40,794 nucleotides of DNA from a bacterium (lineage in GTDB: Bacteria > Zhuqueibacterota > QNDG01 > JAGLOF01), in contig JAFGRY010000036.1 of NCBI GenBank assembly GCA_016934955.1, positions 1-40,794 on the forward strand. The letters run 5' to 3'. The notes under the pieces were generated by a model, which had not been told where the DNA came from, searched no databases, and saw only the letters and a program-made list of their open reading frames with translations. Below, in pieces: positions 33,883 through 40,794 of this stretch (position 1 is its first letter; every line of letters starts with the position of its first letter). The position numbers and the translations under genes are program-made.

Positions 33883-36237
33883 ATGGCAGCTGAGAACGAC
33901 ATACGTATCACCGATATCGACGAGATCGTCGCACGGACCGGCGGGCGGGAGCGGGATCTGATCGCCATTCTGCACGCGGTGCAGCACACCTACAACTACC
34001 TGCCGGAAGCGGCCCTGCGGCGCATCTGCGAGATCACCGAGATCACGCCGGCCGACATCACCGGCGTTTCCACCTTTTACGACCGGTTTCGTCATACGCC
34101 CGTGGGCAAGCACATGGTCCATATCTGCACCGGCACCGCCTGCCACGTCAAGGGCGCGGGTCTGGTGTACGAGGCGTTCTGCAGAGAGCTGAAGCTGGCT
34201 CCTGATGAGGATACCGACGCCGACAGGCTCTTCACTCTCCAGAAAGTCGCCTGCCTGGGCTGCTGCACGCTGGCGCCGGTGGTGCAGATCGACGGCGTCA
34301 CCTACGGGCATGTCAAACCCGATTCCGTCGGGAAGGTCCTGAAGGATTTTCTCGCCCGCAAGGGCAGGAAACCGGCCGCGGGCATGGTGGTGCACGCGGG
34401 CCGTCCCGAGGCGGGGGAGATCAGGATCGGCCTGGGCTCCTGCTGCATCGCCGGCGGCAGCGCCAGCGTTCAGGACGCGGTCCGGGAAACCCTGGATGAG
34501 ATCGGCGTCTCCACCACGGTGAAGCGGGTGGGCTGCGTGGGCATGTGCCACCGCACCCCTCTGCTGGAGATCGATCTTCCCGGGCGGGAGCCGGTCCTTT
34601 ACGACAAAGTCGCGCCCCAGGACGTGCGGCGGATCGTGCTCACCCACTACCGGCCAGATTCCCTCTGGAAACGGCTGGCGGCCGCCGTTACCCGGCGGGT
34701 GGAGGATACGTTTCTCTCCGATGAGCCGGAGGGATTCACCCGGCACGGCCTGCACATGCGCGATCCCCACATCGAATCCTTTCTCGGCAGGCAGCAGCAC
34801 ATCGTTATGGAACTGTCCGGACAGCTCGATCCCCTGGATCTCGACGAGTACCGGCGGGGGGGCGGTTTCGAGGCCCTGGAGTCCATTCTCAGGGAAGGTT
34901 CCCGGGACCGGGTGATCGCCGAGATAGAGGAAAGCGGCCTGCGGGGCAAGGGGGGAGCGGGATTCCTCACCGGGCGCAAGTGGAAGATTGCCGCGGCGGT
35001 GCAGGATGAGATGAAATACATCGTCTGCAACGGGGACGAAGGGGATCCGGGAGCCTTCATGGACCGGATGATCCTGGAGTCCTTTCCGTTCCGCGTGATC
35101 GAAGGCATGACCATCGCCGCGTTCGCGGCGGGCGCGAGCCGGGGGTTCCTCTACATTCGGGCGGAGTACCCCCTGGCGGTGCAGCGGGTGAACGCGGCCC
35201 TGAAGCAGTGCGAGGCGGCCGGCCTGCTGGGCGACTCTATCCTCGGAACCGGATTCTCCCTGCACCTTTCCATCATGGAGGGGGCGGGGGCATTCGTCTG
35301 CGGCGAGGAGACGGCCCTTCTCAGGTCCATCGAGGGAAAGCGGGGCATGCCGGTGCTGCGGCCCCCCTATCCGGCTGAAAAGGGGCTCTGGGGGCACTCG
35401 ACCCTGGTCAACAACTGCGAGACCCTGGCCACCGTGCCCTGGATCATCCGCAACGGCGCGGCCGCCATGCGGAAACTGGGCACGAAGACGAGCAGCGGCA
35501 CCAAGGTGTTCAGCCTGGCCGGTAAAGTGCGGCGGGGCGGGCTCATCGAAGTGCCCATGGGCATCACGATCCGGGAGATCGTGGAGGAGATCGGCGGCGG
35601 CATCGAGAACGGCAGGGCCTTCAAGGCGGTGCAGATCGGCGGCCCCTCCGGCGGCTGCGTGCCGGCCGCCCACGCCGACATCGAGATCGATTTCGAGGAA
35701 CTGGGCCGGGTAGGCGCCATGATGGGATCCGGCGGCCTCCTGGTGATGGACGAGGACGACTGCATGGTCGACATCGCCCGGTACTTTCTCACCTTCACCT
35801 GCGATCAGTCCTGCGGCAAGTGCACCTTCTGCCGCATCGGCACCCGCCAGATGCTGCGCATCCTCGAGAAGATCTGCGGCGGCACGGGCACTCCGGACGA
35901 TCTGATTCTGCTGGAGGAGATCGCCCATAAAACCAGGGAACGAAGCCTCTGCGGCCTGGGCCGCACCGCTCCCAATCCGGTGCTCACCACGCTCGAGTAC
36001 TTCCGGGAAGAGTACGAGGCGCATCTGCAGGGGATCTGTCCCGCGAAGCGCTGCAAGGACCTGATATCCTACACCATCACCGACAACTGTATCGGCTGCA
36101 CGATCTGCGCCCAGCGCTGCCCGGTGGGGGCGATTACCCCGCTGCCCTGGGAAAAACACGAGGTCGTGCAGGAACTCTGTACCAAATGCGGCACCTGTTT
36201 TCAGGTCTGTCCCAACGACGCGGTTCTGGTTCAATGA
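33883..36237 (+). CDS. NuoE-NuoF/HydB-like NAD(P)H-binding iron-sulfur flavoprotein
   Basis: 784 aa fusion, cytosolic. Residues ~10-165: NuoE-like thioredoxin-fold [2Fe-2S] domain (CTGTAC and CLGCC). Residues ~185-255: a second [2Fe-2S] ferredoxin domain (GSCCIAGGS, CVGMC). Residues ~340-700: NuoF core with GLRGKGGAGFLTGRKW and CNGDEGDPGAFMDR for FMN/NAD(H), GAGAFVCGEETALL, an SLBB region, and SCGKCTFCRIGT plus CGLGRTAPNP for [4Fe-4S]. The end carries two ferredoxin clusters (CIGCTICAQRCP, CTKCGTCFQVCP). This order is that of HydB/HndC-type subunits of bifurcating hydrogenases, formate dehydrogenases or Nfn-like complexes. No hydrogenase or formate dehydrogenase subunit is nearby. Stop overlaps the next start (ATGA). 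Confidence 0.92.
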   Translation: MAAENDIRITDIDEIVARTGGRERDLIAILHAVQHTYNYLPEAALRRICEITEITPADITGVSTFYDRFRHTPVGKHMVHICTGTACHVKGAGLVYEAFCRELKLAPDEDTDADRLFTLQKVACLGCCTLAPVVQIDGVTYGHVKPDSVGKVLKDFLARKGRKPAAGMVVHAGRPEAGEIRIGLGSCCIAGGSASVQDAVRETLDEIGVSTTVKRVGCVGMCHRTPLLEIDLPGREPVLYDKVAPQDVRRIVLTHYRPDSLWKRLAAAVTRRVEDTFLSDEPEGFTRHGLHMRDPHIESFLGRQQHIVMELSGQLDPLDLDEYRRGGGFEALESILREGSRDRVIAEIEESGLRGKGGAGFLTGRKWKIAAAVQDEMKYIVCNGDEGDPGAFMDRMILESFPFRVIEGMTIAAFAAGASRGFLYIRAEYPLAVQRVNAALKQCEAAGLLGDSILGTGFSLHLSIMEGAGAFVCGEETALLRSIEGKRGMPVLRPPYPAEKGLWGHSTLVNNCETLATVPWIIRNGAAAMRKLGTKTSSGTKVFSLAGKVRRGGLIEVPMGITIREIVEEIGGGIENGRAFKAVQIGGPSGGCVPAAHADIEIDFEELGRVGAMMGSGGLLVMDEDDCMVDIARYFLTFTCDQSCGKCTFCRIGTRQMLRILEKICGGTGTPDDLILLEEIAHKTRERSLCGLGRTAPNPVLTTLEYFREEYEAHLQGICPAKRCKDLISYTITDNCIGCTICAQRCPVGAITPLPWEKHEVVQELCTKCGTCFQVCPNDAVLVQ

Positions 36238-37859
36238 AGACGATTACACTGACAATAGATGGAAAGAAGACAGCCGTCCCGGCCGGGTCCACTGTTCTGG
36301 AAGCGGCCCGCGGCCTGGGCATCGATATCCCCACCCTCTGTCACCTGGACGGCTGCGAGCCCTTCACCAGCTGCATGGTCTGCGTGGTGCGGGACCTGAA
36401 AACGGACAAACTCCTTCCCTCCTGTTCGGTCACGGCCGGGCAGGGTATGGAGATCGACGCCTCGGGCGACACGGTCATGGCGGCCCGCAGGGACACCGTC
36501 GAGATGCTGCTGAGCGGGCACGCCGGCGACTGCGAGGCGCCCTGCCTGCGGGCCTGCCCGGCGCACATGGATATCCCCCTCATGATCCGCCGGATCAAAG
36601 AGGGACGCCTGGATGAGGCGATCGCCACGGTGAAGCGGGACATCGCCCTGCCCGCGGTGCTGGGACGCATCTGTCCCGCGCCCTGCGAGGCGGCCTGCCG
36701 GCGCAGGCCGCAGGACGGCGCGGTCTCCATCTGCCTGCTCAAGCAGCACGTCGCCGATGCCGATCTGGCGTCGAATACGCCGTATGCTCCCGTTCCGGCA
36801 AAGAAGACCGGGAAAAAGATCGCGGTGGTCGGCAGCGGCCCGGCCGGCCTGGCCGCTGCGTATCATGCGCTGCAGTACGGACACGCGGTCGACATCTACG
36901 ACCGGGAGAGGGAACCGGGCGGCGCCCTCCGCACCGGCGTGGAACGGGAGCGGCTGCCCCTGGCCGTGCTGGACGCGGAGATCGATCTGATCCGGAACAT
37001 GGGTGTCCGCTTCCATCAGTCCACCGCCCTGGGAACGGACCTCTCCCTCGCTGTACTGCGGAAAAAGTACGACGCGGTGATTTTGGCCACCGGCACGATC
37101 GATCCTCTCCTCTATGAAAAGAGCGGCCTGGAGATGGGCGAACGGGGGCTCATTTCGGACAGGAACACGCATGAAACCGCTCTGCAGGGCGTGTTCGCCG
37201 GCGGCAATCTGATCGGTGAGAGCAAGCGGGCGATCAGGGCCCTGGCCCACGGCAAGCGCATGGCCCTCTCGGCCCACCAGTTGCTCAGCGGTGAGGCGAT
37301 ACAGGGAGATGAGAGCCGTTTCAATTCGATCCTGGGCAGGGTCCGCTCCGAAGAGATGGCATCCCTGCTGCAGGCGGGCGGCGAGCGGCGGCGGGTGGAA
37401 CCGGCCGGACCCCGGGAAAAGGGATTCAGCGCGGAGGAGGCGGTGCGGGAAGCCGAACGCTGTTTCGAGTGCGACTGCCGCAAGCCGGAATCATGCCGGC
37501 TGCGCAGATATGCGGACGAGCTGCACGCGGATCAGAAACGGTTCAGCGTGGGCGAACGCGGGCCCGTGGAACGGATCGTTCAGCACGACCTGGTGGTCTA
37601 CGAGCCGGGCAAGTGCATCAAGTGCGGGCTCTGCGTGCGGATAGCGAAAAAAGAGGGCGAGCCCCTGGGCCTTGCCTTTACCGGCAGGGGATTCAACGTG
37701 CGGATCACCGTCCCCTTCAGCGAAACCGTGCAGCAGGGATTGCAGAAGGCGGCGAAGGCGTGCGTGGAGGGGTGTCCCACGGCGGCCCTGGCGTGGAAGG
37801 ACCGGACCCCGCCGCCCCGGAAGGCTCCAACGAAAGACACGAAAGACACGAAAAAATAA
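36234..37859 (+). CDS. NuoG-N / GltD-like FAD iron-sulfur oxidoreductase
   Basis: 541 aa, start at the ATG at 36234 overlapping the previous stop. Residues 1-75: plant-type [2Fe-2S] domain (Cys36, 47, 50, 64). Then the His-Cys3 type region (His96, Cys100, 104, 108) as in NuoG/HydA N-termini. Residues ~140-175: GltD-like Fe-S domain (CPAPCEAAC). Residues ~193-400: FAD Rossmann domain VVGSGPAGLAAA and ATGTID. C-terminal CIKCGLC with a later CVEGCP. This is a fused NADPH/ferredoxin-linking subunit like those of Nfn or FDH-N complexes. The last ~18 residues (P-rich, then PTKDTKDTKK) are encoded by the composite repeat. Confidence 0.87.
   Translation: MKTITLTIDGKKTAVPAGSTVLEAARGLGIDIPTLCHLDGCEPFTSCMVCVVRDLKTDKLLPSCSVTAGQGMEIDASGDTVMAARRDTVEMLLSGHAGDCEAPCLRACPAHMDIPLMIRRIKEGRLDEAIATVKRDIALPAVLGRICPAPCEAACRRRPQDGAVSICLLKQHVADADLASNTPYAPVPAKKTGKKIAVVGSGPAGLAAAYHALQYGHAVDIYDREREPGGALRTGVERERLPLAVLDAEIDLIRNMGVRFHQSTALGTDLSLAVLRKKYDAVILATGTIDPLLYEKSGLEMGERGLISDRNTHETALQGVFAGGNLIGESKRAIRALAHGKRMALSAHQLLSGEAIQGDESRFNSILGRVRSEEMASLLQAGGERRRVEPAGPREKGFSAEEAVREAERCFECDCRKPESCRLRRYADELHADQKRFSVGERGPVERIVQHDLVVYEPGKCIKCGLCVRIAKKEGEPLGLAFTGRGFNVRITVPFSETVQQGLQKAAKACVEGCPTAALAWKDRTPPPRKAPTKDTKDTKK
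37799..37857 (+). repeat. composite repeat, B-C copy inside a gene end
   Basis: GGACCGGACCCCGCCGCCCC (A/B) then CTCCAACGAAAGACACGAAA and GACACGAAAAAAT (C, near consensus). It codes for the tail of the GltD-like protein and supplies its TAA stop. Confidence 0.85.
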
Positions 37860-37875
37860 TTATGCAGAAAGAAGT

Positions 37876-37998
37876 GTAGGGTGGGCCTGCGGCCCACCTT
37901 AACAGATAATCATTTATCCGTTCTTTTCGTATGCGGAATTTGCGGTTTTGAAGAAACCTGCTTCCCCCTTTTTTAAAGGGGGACTGAGGGGGATTTTA
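37876..37998. repeat. hairpin plus CCCCC...GGGGG palindrome
   Basis: GGTGGGCC (37880-37887) pairs with GGCCCACC (37891-37898) around TGC, a REP-like unit without a T tract. At 37961-37998, CTTCCCCCTTTTTTAAAGGG and GGACTGAGGGGGATTTT repeat the leader of the propeller at 21171. No gene lies in 37860-38002. Confidence 0.65.
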
Positions 37999-38002
37999 AC
38001 GA

Positions 38003-39154
38003 ATGAAACACATCATACACTACACGGCAATCGCAGCGCTTCTCCTCACGGCCTGCCGGCAGACAGCAGACCGGAGTCCGGAGGCCGGAATAAAGCCGGC
38101 CAGCCTTTCCACCTGGACATCCTTCCGGGGGGATCCGGGGCTCACGGGAGTGTCGCGGGACACGCTGCCCGACAGTCCCGCGCTGCTCTGGACCTTTGAA
38201 ACGGGATCGGAGATCATCGGCAGCCCGGTGGTCGGAGCCGAACTGCTGTACACCGGGTCCACGGACGGGAAGGTGTACGCGCTGAACCGGGAGAGCGGCA
38301 GGCAGATCTGGACCTTCGACACGGGGGACGACATTGAAGCGTCGCCGCTGCTTGTCGGAGACATGCTCTACATCGGCAACCTGGACGGGCGGTTCACGGC
38401 CCTGGATGCCGCCTCGGGCACGCTCCGCTGGGAGTATGACCTGGAGCAGTCGATCCACGGGTCGGCCACCACGGCCGCGGACAGCGGCGGCGATGCCCTC
38501 ATTTTCGTGGGCTGCTACGACGCGAAGATGTACTGTTTCGGGGCCGACAGCGGGGACCTGCGCTGGTCCTACCAGAGCGGCGATTACATCAACGGCTCCC
38601 CGGCCACCGACGGCGAGGTGCTCGTGTTCGGCGGCTGCGACGAGCGGCTGCACATCCTCGCCACGGAGAGCGGCGAGCCGCGGGCCGAGGTGCGGGCCGG
38701 GTCGTACATTCCCGGGTCGCCGGCGCTGAGCGGCGGCAGCGCCTACGTGGGGCAGTACGGCGGCAGGCTGGTTTGCGTTAACGTACACGCAGAGAAAATC
38801 CTCTGGACCTACGAGGCGGAGGGGCCGTTCTTTTCCTCTCCGGCCGTGGGCGAAGACGCGGTGGTGATCGGCTGCCGGGACGAGTCGGTGCACTGCGTCG
38901 ACCGGGCCACCGGCGAGCCCCGCTGGACCTTCCGCACCCGCGACGAGGTGGACAGCTCGCCCGTGATCGCGGCCGGCCGGGTGCTGGCCGCATCCATGGA
39001 CGGGCGGCTCTATTCGCTCGATCTGAAAAGCGGCGACGTGATCTGGTCCTGGGAGATCGGCGCTGCCATCAGCGGCAGCCCGGCGGTTGCCGGGAACCGT
39101 ATCTACATCGGCGCCGACGATGGACGAATCTATACCTTTGGAGTGAAACGATGA
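38003..39154 (+). CDS. PQQ-like beta-propeller lipoprotein 8
   Basis: 383 aa; lipobox LLTAC (Cys18). N-terminal TWTSFRGDPGLTG. Very regular blades about 39-42 residues apart, each with GSP at the start and a LY-IG-DGR / ALD-SG-W ending (LNRESGRQIW, LDAASGTLRW, FGADSGDLRW, LDLKSGDVIW); this is the most canonical propeller of the window, about eight blades. Overlaps the glycosyltransferase start by ATGA, so the two are co-translated. Confidence 0.9.
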   Translation: MKHIIHYTAIAALLLTACRQTADRSPEAGIKPASLSTWTSFRGDPGLTGVSRDTLPDSPALLWTFETGSEIIGSPVVGAELLYTGSTDGKVYALNRESGRQIWTFDTGDDIEASPLLVGDMLYIGNLDGRFTALDAASGTLRWEYDLEQSIHGSATTAADSGGDALIFVGCYDAKMYCFGADSGDLRWSYQSGDYINGSPATDGEVLVFGGCDERLHILATESGEPRAEVRAGSYIPGSPALSGGSAYVGQYGGRLVCVNVHAEKILWTYEAEGPFFSSPAVGEDAVVIGCRDESVHCVDRATGEPRWTFRTRDEVDSSPVIAAGRVLAASMDGRLYSLDLKSGDVIWSWEIGAAISGSPAVAGNRIYIGADDGRIYTFGVKR

Positions 39155-40443
39155 ATATTGCCCACATCACCCCCGGCACCGGGGGCGTCTTCTACTGTCA
39201 GAACTGTTTCCGTGACTATGAACTGCTCAAGTCCCTGATCGCCCGGGGGCACGAGGTCTGCAAGGTGCCCATGTACCTGCCCCTCTACCTGGACCGCTTC
39301 GAACTGAACGTGGACACACCCGTGTTTTACGGCGCCATCAACGTCTACCTGAAGGGCGCCTTTCCCCGGTACAGCAAGTCGCCCCGCTGGATCCAGAAAA
39401 TGTTCGATAACGAGCTGTTTCTGCGCATCGCCGCCCACCTTTCAGGATCGACCAGGGCCGCGGGTATGGAAGAGATGACCATGAGCATGCTGCGGGGGGA
39501 AGAGGGGCGTCAGGCGACCGAGCTGGAGGAGCTGGTGCGGTTTCTCAGGGATACGATCAAACCGGATATCGTGCACCTGTCCAACGCTCTGCTGCTGGGC
39601 CTGGCGAAGCGGATCCGGGAGGAGACCGGCGCAAAAGTCATCTGCTCCCTGCAGGACGAGAACGAGTGGGTCGATCCCATGGACGCGTCCTACCGGGACA
39701 AGGTGTGGAACCTGATGGCGGAAAAGGGAAAGGATGTGGACCATTTCATCGCGGCCAGCACGTTCTACCGGGACAAGGTGAAGGATATCCTCAGGATACC
39801 CGCGGGCAAGCTGAGCGTCATTTACGGGGGCCTGGAACTGGAGCCCTACGAGGATTCTCCGCTGCCGCTGGATCCTCCCGTGCTGGGCTATCTCTGCCGG
39901 CTCTCGGAGAACCTGGGACTGGGGATCGTGGTGGACGCCTTCATTCACCTGAAGAAGGAGCTGGGTTTCAGCGACATGGAGCTCTACCTCACCGGCGGCT
40001 ACACCGGGGAGGACAAGCCCTTTATCAGGGCGCAGCTGAAAAAGCTGAAAAAGGCCGGTGTGCAGCACAGTGCGGTGATTTTCGAGAATTTTCACCGGGA
40101 GCAGCGGGTGGCGTTTCTCAGGCATCTGACGCTGCTCTCCGTCCCGGTCATCGCGGGCGAGGCCTTCGGCGCCTACCAGATCGAGGCCCTGGCCGCGGGG
40201 GTGCCCATCGTGCAGCCCAACGTCGGGTGCTACCCCGAGTTTATCAAAGCCACGGGCGGCGGCGTGATCTATGAACAGAACGACGGGGTGCACCTGGCCG
40301 AAGCCGCGGCGGCCCTGCTCAGCGATCCGGAGAAACTGCGGGCCCTCGGCGCCGCGGGCAAGAAGGCGGTGCGGGAGAAGTTCACGATGCAGAACATGGC
40401 GGAGGGGATAGAGGGGGTGTATCACAAGGTACTGAAAGGCTGA
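39151..40443 (+). CDS. GT4-type glycosyltransferase
   Basis: 430 aa, cytosolic or membrane-associated GT-B retaining glycosyltransferase. N-terminal acceptor domain starts NIAHITPGTGGVFYCQNC. C-terminal donor domain has LSVIYGGLELEPYED and the E-x7-E motif region GEAFGAYQIEALAAGVP followed by QPNVGCYPEF. The nucleotide-sugar donor and acceptor are unknown. Translationally coupled to propeller 8. Last gene of the run; no clear T-tract terminator follows. Confidence 0.9.
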   Translation: MNIAHITPGTGGVFYCQNCFRDYELLKSLIARGHEVCKVPMYLPLYLDRFELNVDTPVFYGAINVYLKGAFPRYSKSPRWIQKMFDNELFLRIAAHLSGSTRAAGMEEMTMSMLRGEEGRQATELEELVRFLRDTIKPDIVHLSNALLLGLAKRIREETGAKVICSLQDENEWVDPMDASYRDKVWNLMAEKGKDVDHFIAASTFYRDKVKDILRIPAGKLSVIYGGLELEPYEDSPLPLDPPVLGYLCRLSENLGLGIVVDAFIHLKKELGFSDMELYLTGGYTGEDKPFIRAQLKKLKKAGVQHSAVIFENFHREQRVAFLRHLTLLSVPVIAGEAFGAYQIEALAAGVPIVQPNVGCYPEFIKATGGGVIYEQNDGVHLAEAAAALLSDPEKLRALGAAGKKAVREKFTMQNMAEGIEGVYHKVLKG

Positions 40444-40460
40444 CAGCCGTACCAACAGGT

Positions 40461-40484
40461 CGGTATCGCTATCGGTATCGCTAT
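40461..40484. repeat. 12-base tandem duplication
   Basis: CGGTATCGCTAT repeated twice in direct tandem just after the glycosyltransferase gene. Confidence 0.8.
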
Positions 40485-40529
40485 CGGGGGTCGGAAGGAA
40501 AAAGGAAAAAGGCCCCGCCCCTGGCAAGC

Positions 40530-40646
40530 GGCGGTCCGTGACCGCCGGAGAGAGACAGATACATGTGTCATTCCCGCGTGCTTCTGGCGGGAATCCAGGG
40601 GGGGGTATGGGATCTCGTTCCCACGCTCCTGCGTGGGAACGCATGC
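40530..40646. repeat. cluster of three REP-like hairpins
   Basis: GGCGGTC/GACCGCC with loop CGT (40530-40546); ATTCCCGC...GCGGGAAT with TGTC and CCA edges (40566-40598); perfect 11-base stem CGTTCCCACGC/GCGTGGGAACG with loop TCCT (40616-40641). Each belongs to hairpin types widespread in bacterial genomes. No gene is visible in 40444-40794. Confidence 0.75.
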
Positions 40647-40751
40647 ATCCGCGGCTCTGCCGCTTAATGTCGGTATAACCGGTAATCAATGAGATCGGGG
40701 CGTACCGTGTCAATTAGTGCTGAACCTGGTGTTAACGTCGTTAATTTATTT

Positions 40752-40794
40752 CTTACTTTTGTCTTGACACAAAAGTAAGCAAAAAGTCAAGGCC
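40752..40794. repeat. TTACTTTTGTCTTGACACAAAAGTAA element, cut by window end
   Basis: CTTACTTTTGT (40752-40762) and ACAAAAGTAAG (40769-40779) form a perfect 11-base stem with loop CTTGAC, which is itself complementary to GTCAAG at 40786-40791. I recall near-identical sequences as common dispersed repeats in Bacteroidota/FCB genomes. The element may continue beyond the window. Confidence 0.7.

Noticed and set aside
33859..36234. 791-codon open frame on the minus strand opposite the NuoEF-like gene
   Set aside because: It is an antisense shadow of a gene with strong domain matches; its translation shows no recognisable domain and is rich in His, Gly, Pro and Arg as expected from GC-rich antisense frames.
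17688..39154. PQQ-dependent alcohol dehydrogenases
   Set aside because: The propellers have W-motif blades but no cytochrome c domain, no Cys-Cys PQQ clamp and no catalytic Asp motif of quinoprotein dehydrogenases; BamB-like propellers are the safer call.

Overview
The window is GC-rich bacterial DNA packed with exported proteins. One protein (4277-5278, minus) ends in a 'PNPFNPST' type IX secretion-style sorting domain. Seven putative promoters read TTGNNN-16/17-TAYATT or close to it, rather than the Bacteroidota -7/-33 type. Together with sulfatase, DUF4838, GH97 and GH63 genes and many BamB/PQQ-like propellers, this suggests an FCB-superphylum heterotroph outside classical Bacteroidota (a KSB1-, Latescibacterota- or Marinimicrobia-like lineage). 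That placement is inferred, not shown.

Layout. 0.2-4.0 kb: a Tat-lipoprotein sulfatase coupled to a DUF4838/discoidin lipoprotein. 4.3-7.8 kb (minus): a secreted sorting-domain protein coupled to a fused membrane/spermidine-synthase protein. 8.0-10.7 kb: a GH97 gene interrupted by one in-frame TGA at a conserved Trp position, then a repeat-rich lipoprotein. 10.7-12.8 kb (minus): a PTS-IIA-like, CPA2 antiporter and PII-like operon. 12.9-15.6 kb (minus): a GH63-like lipoprotein and a membrane protein. 15.8-17.5 kb: a DUF885-like lipoprotein with a degenerate metal motif. 17.7-26.0 kb: single-gene units (propellers, an alternative-oxidase-like diiron protein, a cupin) separated by copies of a composite inverted repeat. 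26.1-40.4 kb: one tight, co-directional set of genes. It holds propellers, a small four-Cys membrane protein, a Tat-exported NapG-like polyferredoxin, a NapH-like membrane polyferredoxin, a NuoE-NuoF/HydB-like flavoprotein, a NuoG-N/GltD-like flavoprotein, another propeller and a glycosyltransferase.

How the genes may work together. The left part looks like periplasmic or surface glycan breakdown. The right part looks like an electron conduit joining cytosolic NAD(P)H chemistry (33883-37859) through a NapGH-type membrane/periplasm relay (30128-32165) to exported partners. Membrane-anchored beta-propellers sit between the redox genes. No haem c motif (CxxCH) and no terminal reductase is visible, so the periplasmic partner is unknown; this is the best candidate here for an undescribed system.

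The second striking layer is repeat DNA. A modular element (A: GGAGGCCGGAGAC-like; B: CCCGGCCGCCCC-like; C: CCAACGAAAGACACGAAA-like) occurs about fifteen times, four times as inverted pairs. It supplies the last codons and stops of at least two genes. No tRNA, rRNA, CRISPR array, transposase or integrase gene was seen.
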